Positions 7,327-15,500 of a stretch of 64,000 nucleotides of DNA are shown in pieces. The notes beneath the pieces were generated by a model that was not told the origin of the DNA, made no database searches, and saw only the letters and a program-made list of their open reading frames with translations. How positions within the stretch are numbered: position 1 is the first letter of the stretch; each line of letters opens with the position of its first letter. Origin of the DNA: Rathayibacter rathayi (GTDB lineage Bacteria; Actinomycetota; Actinomycetes; Actinomycetales; Microbacteriaceae); assembly GCF_004011095.1 (NCBI RefSeq), contig NZ_CP028129.1:1984001-2048000 (forward strand). Reading direction: 5' to 3'. The position numbers and the translations under genes are program-made.

Positions 7327-8988
7327 GTGACGGACCGACCGCAGCGCGACTTCGACGACCTGCGTCTGGACGCGGCGGGACCAACGAGCACGGTGCCCGC
7401 CGAGCCCCGCGAGCGCGCCCCCCTCCCGGAGACGCCCCGCGGCTCCTGGTTCGATGATCTGCATGCGCGCCTGGTCGCCTCCCCCGCACGGCGTCGGCTC
7501 TATGAGTTCGGCCTGCCGCTGCTCGTGGTCGCGCTGGCCGCCGTCCTGCGGCTGTGGAACCTCGGTCACCCGCGCTCGCTGGTGTTCGATGAGACGTTCT
7601 ATGTGAAGGACGCCTGGACTCTCTGGAACCTCGGCTTCGAGGGCGCCTGGCCCGCGAACGCCGATACCGGCTTCGCGGCGGGCGATGTCGACGCCTTCAC
7701 GGGGGCGCCGTCCTTCGTCGTACACCCGCCGCTGGGCAAGTGGATCATCGGCTTGGGCATGGAAGCCTTCGGCGCCGATGACAGCGTCGGCTGGCGCATC
7801 TCGACCGCCGTCGTCGGAATCCTGGCCGTGGCGCTGGTGATTCTGATCGGCCGCCTCCTCTTCCGCTCCACGTTCCTCTCCTCCTTCGCGGGGCTGATGC
7901 TCGCGCTCGACGGCCACGCGATCGTGATGTCGCGGGTCTCGCTGCTGGACGGGATCCTGATGTTCGTCGCGCTCTGCGGGGTCGGGGCTGTGCTGCTCGA
8001 TCGGCGCTGGGCCGAGCTGCAGCTTGCGCGGAAGGTGGCGGCGGGAGCACTGCCGAGCTGGGGGCCGGTGCTGTGGTGGCGGCCCTGGCTTCTCAGCGCC
8101 GGCGTGCTCTTCGGGCTGGCCGCGGGAGTGAAATGGACGGGCGCCTACTTTCTCGGGGTGTACGGCGTGTACACGGTGGTCGTCGACGCTCTCCTGCGCC
8201 GTCGAGCGGGCGTGCCGTTCTGGGGCACCGGCGCGATCCTCAAGCAGGGGCCGGTCACCTTCCTTCTGGTCGTGCCGATCGCCCTCGTCGCCTACCTCGT
8301 CACATGGACCGGGTGGCTCCGCACCTCCGGCGGCTGGGCGCGGCACTGGGCGACGGAGGCGCCCGGCAACGCCTGGACCGGCGCGCTCGCCTGGGTGCCG
8401 AACTGGGCGCAGAGCCTCTGGCACTATCACGCACAGATGTACGACTACTCGATCAATCTGCGCGCCGCGCACCCCTACCAGGCGGACCCGCTGACGTGGC
8501 TCCTGATGCTGCGGCCGACCAGCATGTATTTCGCCGACCAGGCCACCGGGGTCGACGGCTGCACCGCCGCGCGTTGCGCCGAGGCGATCACCTCGGTCGC
8601 CAATCCGCTCATCTGGTACGCTGGCGTGCTGGCGCTGTTCTACCTCGTCTACCGCCTTGCCCGATACCGGGAGTGGCGCCCCGGCTTCGTGCTGATGGGG
8701 ATCGTCGCGGGGTACCTGCCGTGGCTGCTCTACCTCGACCGCACCGTGTTCCAGTTCTACTGCGTCGTCTTCGAGCCCTACATGATGCTGGCACTAGCAC
8801 TGACGGCGGGGATCGTGATCGGGTCGCCAGGCGATGAGCGGAGCAGGCGCACGCGCGGGATCCTGGTGGTGCTGGCGTTCGGGGTGGCGGTGGCCGGACT
8901 GACGGCGTACTTCCTCCCGCTCTGGACCGGCGCGCAAACGCCCTTCACCTTCTGGCAGGCTCATATGTGGCTGAACTCGTGGGTCTGA
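7327..8988 (+). CDS. pmt: Dolichyl-phosphate-mannose-protein mannosyltransferase (GT39)
   Basis: A 553-residue multi-spanning membrane glycosyltransferase that transfers mannose from polyprenyl-phosphomannose to secreted proteins at the membrane. After a hydrophilic 55-residue N-terminus come about ten hydrophobic segments. The first external loop carries VFDETFYVKDAW, with the Asp-Glu pair of GT39 enzymes, followed by HPPLGKWIIGL. It resembles mycobacterial Pmt (Rv1002c), which is likewise next to and divergent from rsmI. Its 3' end overlaps the next gene by 22 nt, indicating co-transcription. Secreted proline/threonine-rich proteins elsewhere in the window (e.g. at 28.3 kb) are plausible substrates; that is inference. 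Confidence 0.93.
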   Translation: MTDRPQRDFDDLRLDAAGPTSTVPAEPRERAPLPETPRGSWFDDLHARLVASPARRRLYEFGLPLLVVALAAVLRLWNLGHPRSLVFDETFYVKDAWTLWNLGFEGAWPANADTGFAAGDVDAFTGAPSFVVHPPLGKWIIGLGMEAFGADDSVGWRISTAVVGILAVALVILIGRLLFRSTFLSSFAGLMLALDGHAIVMSRVSLLDGILMFVALCGVGAVLLDRRWAELQLARKVAAGALPSWGPVLWWRPWLLSAGVLFGLAAGVKWTGAYFLGVYGVYTVVVDALLRRRAGVPFWGTGAILKQGPVTFLLVVPIALVAYLVTWTGWLRTSGGWARHWATEAPGNAWTGALAWVPNWAQSLWHYHAQMYDYSINLRAAHPYQADPLTWLLMLRPTSMYFADQATGVDGCTAARCAEAITSVANPLIWYAGVLALFYLVYRLARYREWRPGFVLMGIVAGYLPWLLYLDRTVFQFYCVVFEPYMMLALALTAGIVIGSPGDERSRRTRGILVVLAFGVAVAGLTAYFLPLWTGAQTPFTFWQAHMWLNSWV

Positions 8989-9968
8989 TCCGGCGGCTGG
9001 GTCCCGGAGTAGCGGCCTGTGCGGTCGCGGCCGTGCTCTCGGCTCTGCTGCACGCGGCCGTTCCCGCGGTGCCGATGCTGACCGCGGCGGTCGCGCTCGG
9101 GATCCTCGTCGCTCAGCTGCCGTCGGCGAGACGGGTACTGGGCGGAGTCCTGGCGCCGGGCCTGGCCTTCTCGTCGCGCTCGCTGATGCGCACCGGGATC
9201 GTGCTACTGGGGTTGAAGCTCTCGCTGGTCGACATCGCCGCGCTGGGTTGGGGCGCGATCCTGGTCGTCGTCGGGATCGTCCTCGCCACCTTCGGTCTGA
9301 CCTGGGCGCTGGGACGGGCGTTGCGGCTGCCCGGGCAGGAGCCGCTGCTCCTCGCTGCCGGGTTCTCGATCTGCGGCGCCTCGGCTATCGGCGCGATGGC
9401 TGGAGCGACCCGGGCGAAGCAGCAGGAGCAGGCGACACCGGTCGCGCTGGTGACGCTCTGCGGCACGCTCGCGATCGCGGTCCTCCCCGCCCTCGCGCAG
9501 CCGCTGGGGCTCTCGGACGTGCAGTTCGGACACTGGGTCGGCGCGTCAGTGCACGACGTCGGCCAGGTGGTGGCGACGGCGCAGGTGGCGGGAGCGTCGG
9601 CGCTGGCCGTGGCGGTGGTGGTCAAGCTGACGCGCGTACTGATGCTCGCTCCGATGGTCGCCGTAGCGGCGGCGGTCACCCGGCGCGGCGACGAGCCGGG
9701 CGGGACCCGGCCGGCGATCGCGCCGCTGTTCGTGGTCGGGTTCCTCGCGGCGGTGCTGCTGCGGACCCTCCTGCCGCTGCCGGAGGAGGTGCTCGCCACC
9801 GCGGACACGGCGCAGACCGGGCTCCTCGCCGCCGCGCTCTTCGCCCTCGGAAGTGCGGTGCGGGTGCGCGCGCTCGTGACAACGGGGTGGCGCGCGCTGG
9901 TTGTGGCGCTCGTGTCGTGGGCCGCGATCGCGGCGATGGGGTTGGCGGCGGTGCAGCTAGCGCTCTGA
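8967..9968 (+). CDS. YeiH/UPF0324-family membrane protein, putative sulfate/sulfite exporter
   Basis: A 333-residue polytopic membrane protein with about ten hydrophobic segments. The family pattern is visible: RTGIVLLGLKLSL, then SICGASAIGAMAGATRAK, and HWVGASVHDVGQVVA in the second half. These are characteristic of the YeiH/YeeH family, often annotated as putative sulfate exporters; the transport role is not firmly established. The chosen GTG start lies inside the last codons of pmt; a GTG a few codons later is also possible. The sulfhydrylase metY follows, so a role in sulfur balance is plausible but inferred. Confidence 0.85.
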   Translation: MAELVGLIRRLGPGVAACAVAAVLSALLHAAVPAVPMLTAAVALGILVAQLPSARRVLGGVLAPGLAFSSRSLMRTGIVLLGLKLSLVDIAALGWGAILVVVGIVLATFGLTWALGRALRLPGQEPLLLAAGFSICGASAIGAMAGATRAKQQEQATPVALVTLCGTLAIAVLPALAQPLGLSDVQFGHWVGASVHDVGQVVATAQVAGASALAVAVVVKLTRVLMLAPMVAVAAAVTRRGDEPGGTRPAIAPLFVVGFLAAVLLRTLLPLPEEVLATADTAQTGLLAAALFALGSAVRVRALVTTGWRALVVALVSWAAIAAMGLAAVQLAL

Positions 9969-10022
9969 TCGGCTCTGTTACGCGGTGCGTCGCGTAAGCG
10001 CGGCGATGTCGGTGGCCCGCAC

Positions 10023-10028
10023 TAGCGT
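10023..10028 (+). promoter_or_regulatory. Putative -10 element (TAGCGT) for metY
   Basis: TAGCGT 7 nt before the metY ATG. There is no room for a riboswitch or Shine-Dalgarno leader, so any sulfur regulation must act at the promoter. Confidence 0.5.
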
Positions 10029-10035
10029 CGATCGC

Positions 10036-11400
10036 ATGGCAGATCGCGAGTACGGCTTCAAGACGCGCGCAATCCACGCGGGCAACATCCCCGATGCGGT
10101 GACGGGCGCCCGCGCTCTGCCGATCTACCAGACGAGCGCGTTCGTCTTCGACGACACCTCTGACGCTGCCGCACGCTTCGCGCTCCAGAAGTACGGCAAT
10201 GTCTACTCGCGCCTCTCGAATCCGACCGTGGCCTCGTTCGAGGAGCGCGTCGCGAGCCTCGAAGGCGGCCTCGGCGCCGTCGCCACGGCCTCCGGGCTCT
10301 CGGCGCAATTCATCACTTTCGCGGCGCTGGTGGGCGCGGGCGATCAGGTGGTCTCCTCCGCGAACCTTTACGGCGGCTCGATCACCCAGCTCGATGTGAC
10401 GCTGCGGCGCTTCGGAGTGGACACGACCTTCGTGCGCTCCAGCGAGCCGGCCGACTATGCGGCGGCGATCACGGAGAAGACGAAGGTGCTCTACGCCGAG
10501 ACGATCGCCAATCCGTCCGGAGAGATCGCCGACATCGAGGGCCTCGCCGCGGTCGCGCACGCCGCCGGCATCCCGCTCATCATCGACTCGACGGTCGCCA
10601 CGCCCTACCTCGTCCGACCGATCGAGTGGGGCGCCGACATCGTCATCCACTCGGCCACCAAGTTCCTCGGCGGGCACGGCACCACGCTCGGCGGCGTCGT
10701 CGTCGAGTCGGGGCGCTTCCACTACTCGCGCGAGAAGTTTCCGCTGCTGCACGACCCGGTCGCGTCCTACGGCGACCTGTCCTGGGACGGTAACTTCGGC
10801 GAGTACGGCTTCCTCACGCGCCTACGGGCCGAGCAGCTGCGTGACATCGGCCCGGTCCTCGCCCCGCACTCCGCGTTTCTGCTCGCACAGGGCGTCGAGA
10901 CCCTGCCGTACCGGATCCAGGCGCACGTCGACAACGCGCGCCGCGTCGCCGAGTGGCTCGACGCCGACCCGCGGATCGAGGCCGTCTACTGGGCCGGCCT
11001 CCCCGCACACCCGCACTTCGACCGCGCGCAGAAGTACCTGCCGAAGGGTCCGGGCTCGGTCTTCAGTTTCGTGGTGAAGGGCGGCCGCGCCGTCGGCCAG
11101 ACCTTCATCGAGTCGGTCGATCTCGCCAGCCACCTGGCCAATATCGGCGACGCGAAGACCCTGGTCATTCACCCCGCCTCGACCACGCACGCGCAGCTCA
11201 CCGAAGCGCAGCTGCTGCACGCGGGCGTCCTCCCCGGCCTCGTCCGCCTCTCCGTGGGTATCGAGGACGCGGACGACATCGTTTACGACCTCGACCAGGC
11301 GCTCACCCGCGCCGTCCAGAAGCACGGCACCCCCGACGCTCCGACGGAGCTGCCGGAGGACACCACCACGATCCTGCACACCCCGGCCGTGGAGGTCTGA
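10036..11400 (+). CDS. metY: O-acetylhomoserine sulfhydrylase (PLP-dependent)
   Basis: Cytosolic Cys/Met-metabolism PLP enzyme of 454 residues making homocysteine from O-acetylhomoserine and sulfide. It shows TRAIHAGNIPDAVTGA, LPIYQTSAFVF, YSRLSNPTVASFEERVA, and the PLP lysine in HSATKFLGGHGTTLGG. NIGDAKTLVIHPASTTH near the end is typical of MetY rather than MetB. The start MADREYGFKT is supported by homology and by TAGCGT 7 nt upstream. It is followed after 2 nt by a CoA-binding protein, probably one operon. Confidence 0.96.
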   Translation: MADREYGFKTRAIHAGNIPDAVTGARALPIYQTSAFVFDDTSDAAARFALQKYGNVYSRLSNPTVASFEERVASLEGGLGAVATASGLSAQFITFAALVGAGDQVVSSANLYGGSITQLDVTLRRFGVDTTFVRSSEPADYAAAITEKTKVLYAETIANPSGEIADIEGLAAVAHAAGIPLIIDSTVATPYLVRPIEWGADIVIHSATKFLGGHGTTLGGVVVESGRFHYSREKFPLLHDPVASYGDLSWDGNFGEYGFLTRLRAEQLRDIGPVLAPHSAFLLAQGVETLPYRIQAHVDNARRVAEWLDADPRIEAVYWAGLPAHPHFDRAQKYLPKGPGSVFSFVVKGGRAVGQTFIESVDLASHLANIGDAKTLVIHPASTTHAQLTEAQLLHAGVLPGLVRLSVGIEDADDIVYDLDQALTRAVQKHGTPDAPTELPEDTTTILHTPAVEV

Positions 11401-11402
11401 GC

Positions 11403-11972
11403 ATGAGCACTACCGACACCGTCGTCCAGTTGTCCAACGGGCTCAGCTGCTCCGTCCCGGCGAACTCGCCGCTGGCGAAGACACTGCGCTCACAGCGCAC
11501 CTGGGTCGGCCCCGACGCGCGCACCCGCCTCGACATCCTCCGCCGCGCGAAGACCGTGGCCATCGTGGGCGCCTCGCCGAACCCGGCCCGCTCCTCCTCC
11601 TTCGTCGCCACCTACCTCCAGCAGTCAAGCGAGTACGAGCTGTACTTCGTGAACCCGAACGCCACCGAGATCCTCGGGCAGCCGGTCTACCGCAGCCTCG
11701 CCGAACTGCCGGTCGTCCCCGACATCGTCGACGTGTTCCGCAAGGCGAGCGATATCCCAGCGGTGATCGACGACGTGGTGGCCCTTGGCGCTTCCACGGT
11801 CTGGGTGCAGCTGGGCATCTGGAACCAGGAGGCGGCCGAGTACGGCGAGTCGAAGGGCCTGACCGTCGTCATGGACCGCTGCATCAAGGTCGAGCACGCC
11901 CGCTTCCACGGCGGACTGCACCTGCTCGGCTTCGACACCGGGCAGATCTCGGCGCGCAAGACGCTGCGCTGA
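11403..11972 (+). CDS. CoA-binding domain protein (Rossmann fold)
   Basis: A 189-residue protein of the CoA_binding (succinyl-CoA-synthetase-alpha-like) family. TVAIVGASPNPARSSSFVA is the nucleotide-binding turn, with YFVNPNATEILGQPVYRSL and VWVQLGIWNQEA following, then VVMDRCIKVEHARF near the C-terminus. Start ATG at 11403 has GGAGGT inside the last codons of metY. Family members bind CoA, but a reaction is not known. Tight linkage to metY suggests a role in sulfur amino acid metabolism or persulfide/thiol handling (inference). Confidence 0.88.
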   Translation: MSTTDTVVQLSNGLSCSVPANSPLAKTLRSQRTWVGPDARTRLDILRRAKTVAIVGASPNPARSSSFVATYLQQSSEYELYFVNPNATEILGQPVYRSLAELPVVPDIVDVFRKASDIPAVIDDVVALGASTVWVQLGIWNQEAAEYGESKGLTVVMDRCIKVEHARFHGGLHLLGFDTGQISARKTLR

Positions 11973-11983
11973 CCCGGCCCTGC

Positions 11984-12042
11984 GCGAGATGCCACTTATG
12001 CGCGCCTTTCACGGCGTGTCGTCTGCATAAGTGGCATCTCGC
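11984..12042 (+). repeat. 59-bp palindromic repeat, family 1 copy 1 (intergenic)
   Basis: Perfect 18-bp arms gcgagatgccacttatgc / gcataagtggcatctcgc flank a 23-base centre containing ggcgtgtcgtc. It starts 12 nt after the CoA-binding gene stop and could act as a transcript-end hairpin, though no T-run follows. A second copy of exactly the same length occurs inside hrpA in opposite orientation. REP/REPIN-like by form. Confidence 0.93.
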
Positions 12043-12135
12043 GGCGGGGGTCAGTCGCTTCTCGCAGCTGATCGTGCGTGAAGGTGCGCCGCGCGGCGGA
12101 GCGTGAGTAGTCACGACCCGCCGCATGCAGAAGAC

Positions 12136-12800
12136 GAGTTCAGCGCGAGCACGTTCCCCCGGGCGACCGGCGTCCGCCTGGATCACGCCCTTCCGGCTCA
12201 CCCAGACCTCTCGGCCGAGGTGCCGCTCCTTCTCGGGAAGTTGTGGTGACAGTTGATCCGCTCTACCTCCTCCACCGCGCGGCCGAGCCACGCGGAGAGC
12301 TGTCGGACGACGCGGTCCATCGTCTCCTCGCGGTTGAGCAGAGCGAAGGGCTGGGCCCAGCGCAGCTCGGCGATGTAGCGGTCGAACTCCGCCGTCTTCT
12401 CGACCAGATAAGCGAGGTCGGGGTCCGGCAGCGTGATCCAGTGGCGCGCGCAGTAGTCGCGGGCGATCAGGATGTGCGCGCTCGCGATCCGGTTGCCGAC
12501 CCCGCGCGAGCCCGAGCGCAGAAACAGCCAGACCGCGTCCGTCTCGTCGACGCTGACGTCGATGACGTGGTTGCCGCTGCCGAGGGTGCCCAGCTGGAGC
12601 CGCCAGTGCTGCGCGTACCGGTCCGGATCGAAGCCCGCCTCGGCGGCGAGCGCCTCCAGCTCGGCGACCCGCGGCTCGGCCGTGGCGACGATCCGCCGAT
12701 TGGCCGCGCCGGCCGAAAGGGGTACGGCCCACTCAATCTGCTGCCGCAGCTCGGCCAGATCGCGGCCCGCCAGGTCGTCGCTAGGAGACGAGTCGATCGG
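12136..12800 (-). pseudogene. rtcB: rtcB (RNA ligase) pseudogene, truncated and frameshifted
   Basis: Remnant of the tRNA-splicing/RNA-repair ligase RtcB. Readable in one frame: LGTLGSGNHVIDV (metal-binding His), FLRSGSRGVGNRIA, LLNREETMDRVV and RINCHHNF. After a one-base frameshift near 12238 it continues in another frame as KERHLGREVWVSRKGVIQADAG, then homology ends. The N-terminal metal-binding region (DIGCGM-type motif), the nucleotidylated histidine and the whole C-terminus are absent. The family motif LHSGSRG reads LRSGSRG here, replacing a metal-ligand histidine. The remaining sequence to about 12065 is not recognisable. Confidence 0.85.
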
Positions 12801-13350
12801 TAATTCTCTGCATGGTCCGTCCTCTGTGAGGTTCCGGCGGTCGCCGGAGTGGGAGGCGTCCGTTGCGGCTGGATGCCGCGGTCCGGTCACGCGTCGCCTC
12901 CCCTGGCAGAGGAGCACGAGTGACGAGGGCCGTCGAACGGTCGTCATCCGGGTGCCCTCGGCCGATGCCTTGAGAAGCCGGACGCTCGGCTGGAGTTCCG
13001 CCAGCGAGCACTTCGCGCGCTCGGGTAGAACGTCGAGCCCGCGTGGCAGACAGTCACGGTGCGCTCCCTGGGAGCATCGGTCGCGCGCCCCGGCGGTGCG
13101 CCCGGGGAAACTAGCAGCCCGGGCGAAGCGCGAGCAACCCGGAGGTGTCGCCTTCAGGCGCAGTGTGGCGCGGTTCGGACCCGGTCGCCTCCCCCGCGCG
13201 ACGGATGCGCCTCCGTGTTCCGTGGACGCTTTCTGGACACTGCATCCCAAGCGCGCCCGACGTCGCCGGGGCAGGAGTAGGCCTGAGGGATACGGGAGAT
13301 TCACTCCCCGATCGTGACAACGAAGTCCGGCCGTTCGCGGCCATGAAGAG
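12801..13350. other. Intergenic stretch with no recognisable gene
   Basis: Open frames here on both strands are arginine/proline-rich composition artefacts of high GC with no family motifs. The right-hand end must contain the promoter of the peptidoglycan-binding protein gene; I could not assign a convincing -35/-10 pair. Confidence 0.6.
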
Positions 13351-13362
13351 GTGTACGAAACG

Positions 13363-14388
13363 ATGAAACAGTTGACCACCACATCCACCACATCCACCAC
13401 CGCACCCGACCCGCGTCGGCCCCGAGGCCGCTTTCTGATCGCCGGAGTCGCCTGTGGCACTCTTGCCTTCGGGTCGCTGGCTACCGCGCCACTCGCCGTT
13501 GCATCTCCCGCCCAGATCTCGGCCGTGTCGGTCACAGCCGCCGCCTGGCCCGTGGTCGCCCAGGGCGAGAACAGCGCCAACGTCCGCACCATCCAGCACT
13601 TGCTCAACGCCGCCGGCCAGTCGGTCGACGCGGACGGTGTGTTTGGCTCCGGCACTGCCGCGGCGGTCACTGCGTTCCAGAGCGCCCGGGGTCTCTCGGC
13701 CGATGGCATCGTCGGCCAGCAGACTTGGTCGGCGCTGATCACGACCGTCTCCTCCGGCGACTCCGGCGAGGCCGTCACGGCCCTACAGGTGCAGTTGAAC
13801 AAGACCGGCGCCGGGCTCAGCGTCGACGGTGAATTCGGGGCTGCGACGCTGGCCGCGGTGAAGAGCTTCCAATCCGCGGCCGGCCTCACGGTCGACGGGG
13901 TCGTCGGCCCGCAGACGTGGCAGTCACTCACCGGCTCCGGTTCCGGATCGACGCCCGGCCCGGGTCAGCCCGGCGAGACGTTCGCCACCCTGAGCGACGA
14001 GCAGCTCTCCAATGTGCGCACGATCATCGCCGAGGGTAAGACGGCCGGCGTCCCCGAGTACGGCTGGGTCATCGCGATCGCGACGGCGATGCAGGAGTCA
14101 CGCCTGCGCAACCTCTCCGGCGGCGACCGCGACTCCGTCGGACTGTTCCAGCAGCGCCCCTCCTCCGGCTGGGGTACCGCCGCCGAGCTGATCGACCCCG
14201 TCTACGCATCGCGTGCCTTTTACGGAGCCGCGAACAGCCCCACCAGCAACTCCGGTCTGCTCGACGTGCCCGGCTGGGAGTCGCTGTCGGTGACCGTGGC
14301 CGCGCAGGCCGTGCAGAACTCCGGCGTGCCGGGCGCCTACGCGCAGTGGGAGACCCTGGCCCGCGAGGCCGTCGAGAACGAGGGATGA
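13363..14388 (+). CDS. Secreted peptidoglycan-binding protein with C-terminal lysozyme-like domain
   Basis: A 341-residue exported protein. A basic N-terminus (RRPRGR) and hydrophobic core to about residue 50 form a signal peptide. Two PG_binding_1 repeats follow, each with the DG.FG..T..AV..FQ pattern (SVDADGVFGSGTAAAVTAFQ and SVDGEFGAATLAAVKSFQ) and ending in VG.QTW. After a Gly/Ser/Pro linker, the C-terminal 130 residues contain AIATAMQESRLRNL and DSVGLFQQRPSSGWG. That pattern occurs in actinobacterial transglycosylase-like proteins; the glutamate in MQES is the likely catalytic acid. An in-frame GTG at 13351 is an alternative start. Its stop overlaps an ATG of the next reading frame. Confidence 0.88.
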   Translation: MKQLTTTSTTSTTAPDPRRPRGRFLIAGVACGTLAFGSLATAPLAVASPAQISAVSVTAAAWPVVAQGENSANVRTIQHLLNAAGQSVDADGVFGSGTAAAVTAFQSARGLSADGIVGQQTWSALITTVSSGDSGEAVTALQVQLNKTGAGLSVDGEFGAATLAAVKSFQSAAGLTVDGVVGPQTWQSLTGSGSGSTPGPGQPGETFATLSDEQLSNVRTIIAEGKTAGVPEYGWVIAIATAMQESRLRNLSGGDRDSVGLFQQRPSSGWGTAAELIDPVYASRAFYGAANSPTSNSGLLDVPGWESLSVTVAAQAVQNSGVPGAYAQWETLAREAVENEG

Positions 14389-14393
14389 GAATC

Positions 14394-15416
14394 ATGACCA
14401 TCGAGACCGAGACAACCACCATCGAGACCGAGCGCAGCGCCCGCCCGCGCCCAGCCCGCTCCCGCGTCCTCGCGGTGATCACCGCCTTCCTGCTCGCCGT
14501 CGGCGTCACCGTCGGCGGGGCCACCAGTGCCCGGGCGGCCGGCTGGCCCGTGCTCTCCTCCGGATCCCACGGCGAGGACGTGACCACCGCGCAGTACCTC
14601 CTCCGCAGCTCTGGCCAGTCGCTCGCCGTGGACGGGGCCTTCGGTTCCGGCACGGCGGGGGCCGTGACCGCCTTCCAGTCAGCCAAGGGCCTCGCCGCCG
14701 ACGGCGTGATCGGCGAGGCGACCTGGGGTGCGCTCACCGTGACCGTCCGCAGCGGCTCCACCGGTGACGCGGTCAGCGCGGCGCAGACCCAGCTGAACGC
14801 GAACGGCGCCTCCCTTGCGGTCGACGGCGTCTTCGGCGCCGGAACGGAGTCTGCGGTGACCGGCTTCCAGAGCGAGGCCGGGCTGACGGCCGACGGCATC
14901 GTCGGACCGGCCACCTGGAAGGCCCTGATCGCCGGGACCGGCGGCGGCACCACTCCCCCGCCCAGCGGCGACGCGGCGACCACAGCGCAGGCCATCCTCG
15001 ACAACCCGGGCATCGAGCTCTACGAGCTGGGCGCCGACGCGGGTGCCGACGCGGCCTCGACTTCGCTCGTCAACATCCGCGACACCGCGGAGGGGAAGCC
15101 GGCCAAGACCAGCTCTGGCGGCGACGCGGGAATCACCGAGGTGTCTCTGGATCCGGCCATGCTGAACGGGCTGCTGCGCCTCAACACCGAGTACGGCTTC
15201 GACCTCCGCGTGACCTCGATCGCGGGTGAGGATCACAGCACGACCTCCCGCCACTACACCGGCCACGCGGTCGACATCGACCGGATCAACGGCGTGACAG
15301 TGCTGAACGGCGCCGACCACCAGGCTGTGCAGGACGCCTGCGCCGCCCTGGGTGCAACACTCACGCTCGGCCCGGGCGACCCCGGCCACGACAACCATGT
15401 GCACTGCGAGTGGTGA
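14394..15416 (+). CDS. Secreted peptidoglycan-binding protein with M15-type peptidase domain
   Basis: A 340-residue exported protein: signal peptide ending near ATSARA, then two PG_binding_1 repeats (AVDGAFGSGTAGAVTAFQ, AVDGVFGAGTESAVTGFQ), a linker, and a C-terminal domain. SRHYTGHAVDI and PGHDNHVHCEW provide the H...D and HxH zinc ligands of M15/VanY-like peptidases. Expected to bind and cleave stem peptides in the wall. The ATG at 14394 is preferred because GAGGGA at the end of the upstream gene lies 8-9 nt away; an ATG at 14385 overlaps the upstream stop. The repeats resemble those of the preceding gene, suggesting duplication of the binding module followed by domain swapping. Confidence 0.87.
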   Translation: MTIETETTTIETERSARPRPARSRVLAVITAFLLAVGVTVGGATSARAAGWPVLSSGSHGEDVTTAQYLLRSSGQSLAVDGAFGSGTAGAVTAFQSAKGLAADGVIGEATWGALTVTVRSGSTGDAVSAAQTQLNANGASLAVDGVFGAGTESAVTGFQSEAGLTADGIVGPATWKALIAGTGGGTTPPPSGDAATTAQAILDNPGIELYELGADAGADAASTSLVNIRDTAEGKPAKTSSGGDAGITEVSLDPAMLNGLLRLNTEYGFDLRVTSIAGEDHSTTSRHYTGHAVDIDRINGVTVLNGADHQAVQDACAALGATLTLGPGDPGHDNHVHCEW

Positions 15417-15433
15417 CCACGGCAACACGCTGA

Positions 15434-15470
15434 GGAGGGGGCGGGCATCCGAGAGGGCGCCCGCCCTCCT
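15434..15470 (+). terminator. GC-rich hairpin terminator after the peptidoglycan hydrolase pair
   Basis: Arms ggagggggcgggc and gcccgccctcc around a short loop, 17 nt after the stop codon. There is no T-run, usual for high-GC actinobacterial terminators. Confidence 0.6.
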
Positions 15471-15488
15471 GCCGAGCCGGCACGGGCG

Positions 15489-15494
15489 TACGCT
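15489..15494 (+). promoter_or_regulatory. Putative -10 element (TACGCT) for sdaA
   Basis: TACGCT 6 nt before the sdaA ATG, consistent with a leaderless message starting just after the preceding terminator. Confidence 0.42.
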
Positions 15495-15500
15495 CGGTGG

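Noticed and set aside
7319..7327. ATG start for pmt
   Set aside because: That ATG is followed by a TGA after two codons; the GTG in the other frame begins the real protein.
7240..8472. N-terminal extension of rsmI
   Set aside because: The upstream open frame is the antisense of pmt; RsmI homology begins exactly at the GTG with a ribosome binding site.
12801..13350. Additional genes in the gap
   Set aside because: All frames are low-complexity Arg/Pro/Ala translations without motifs or ribosome binding sites.
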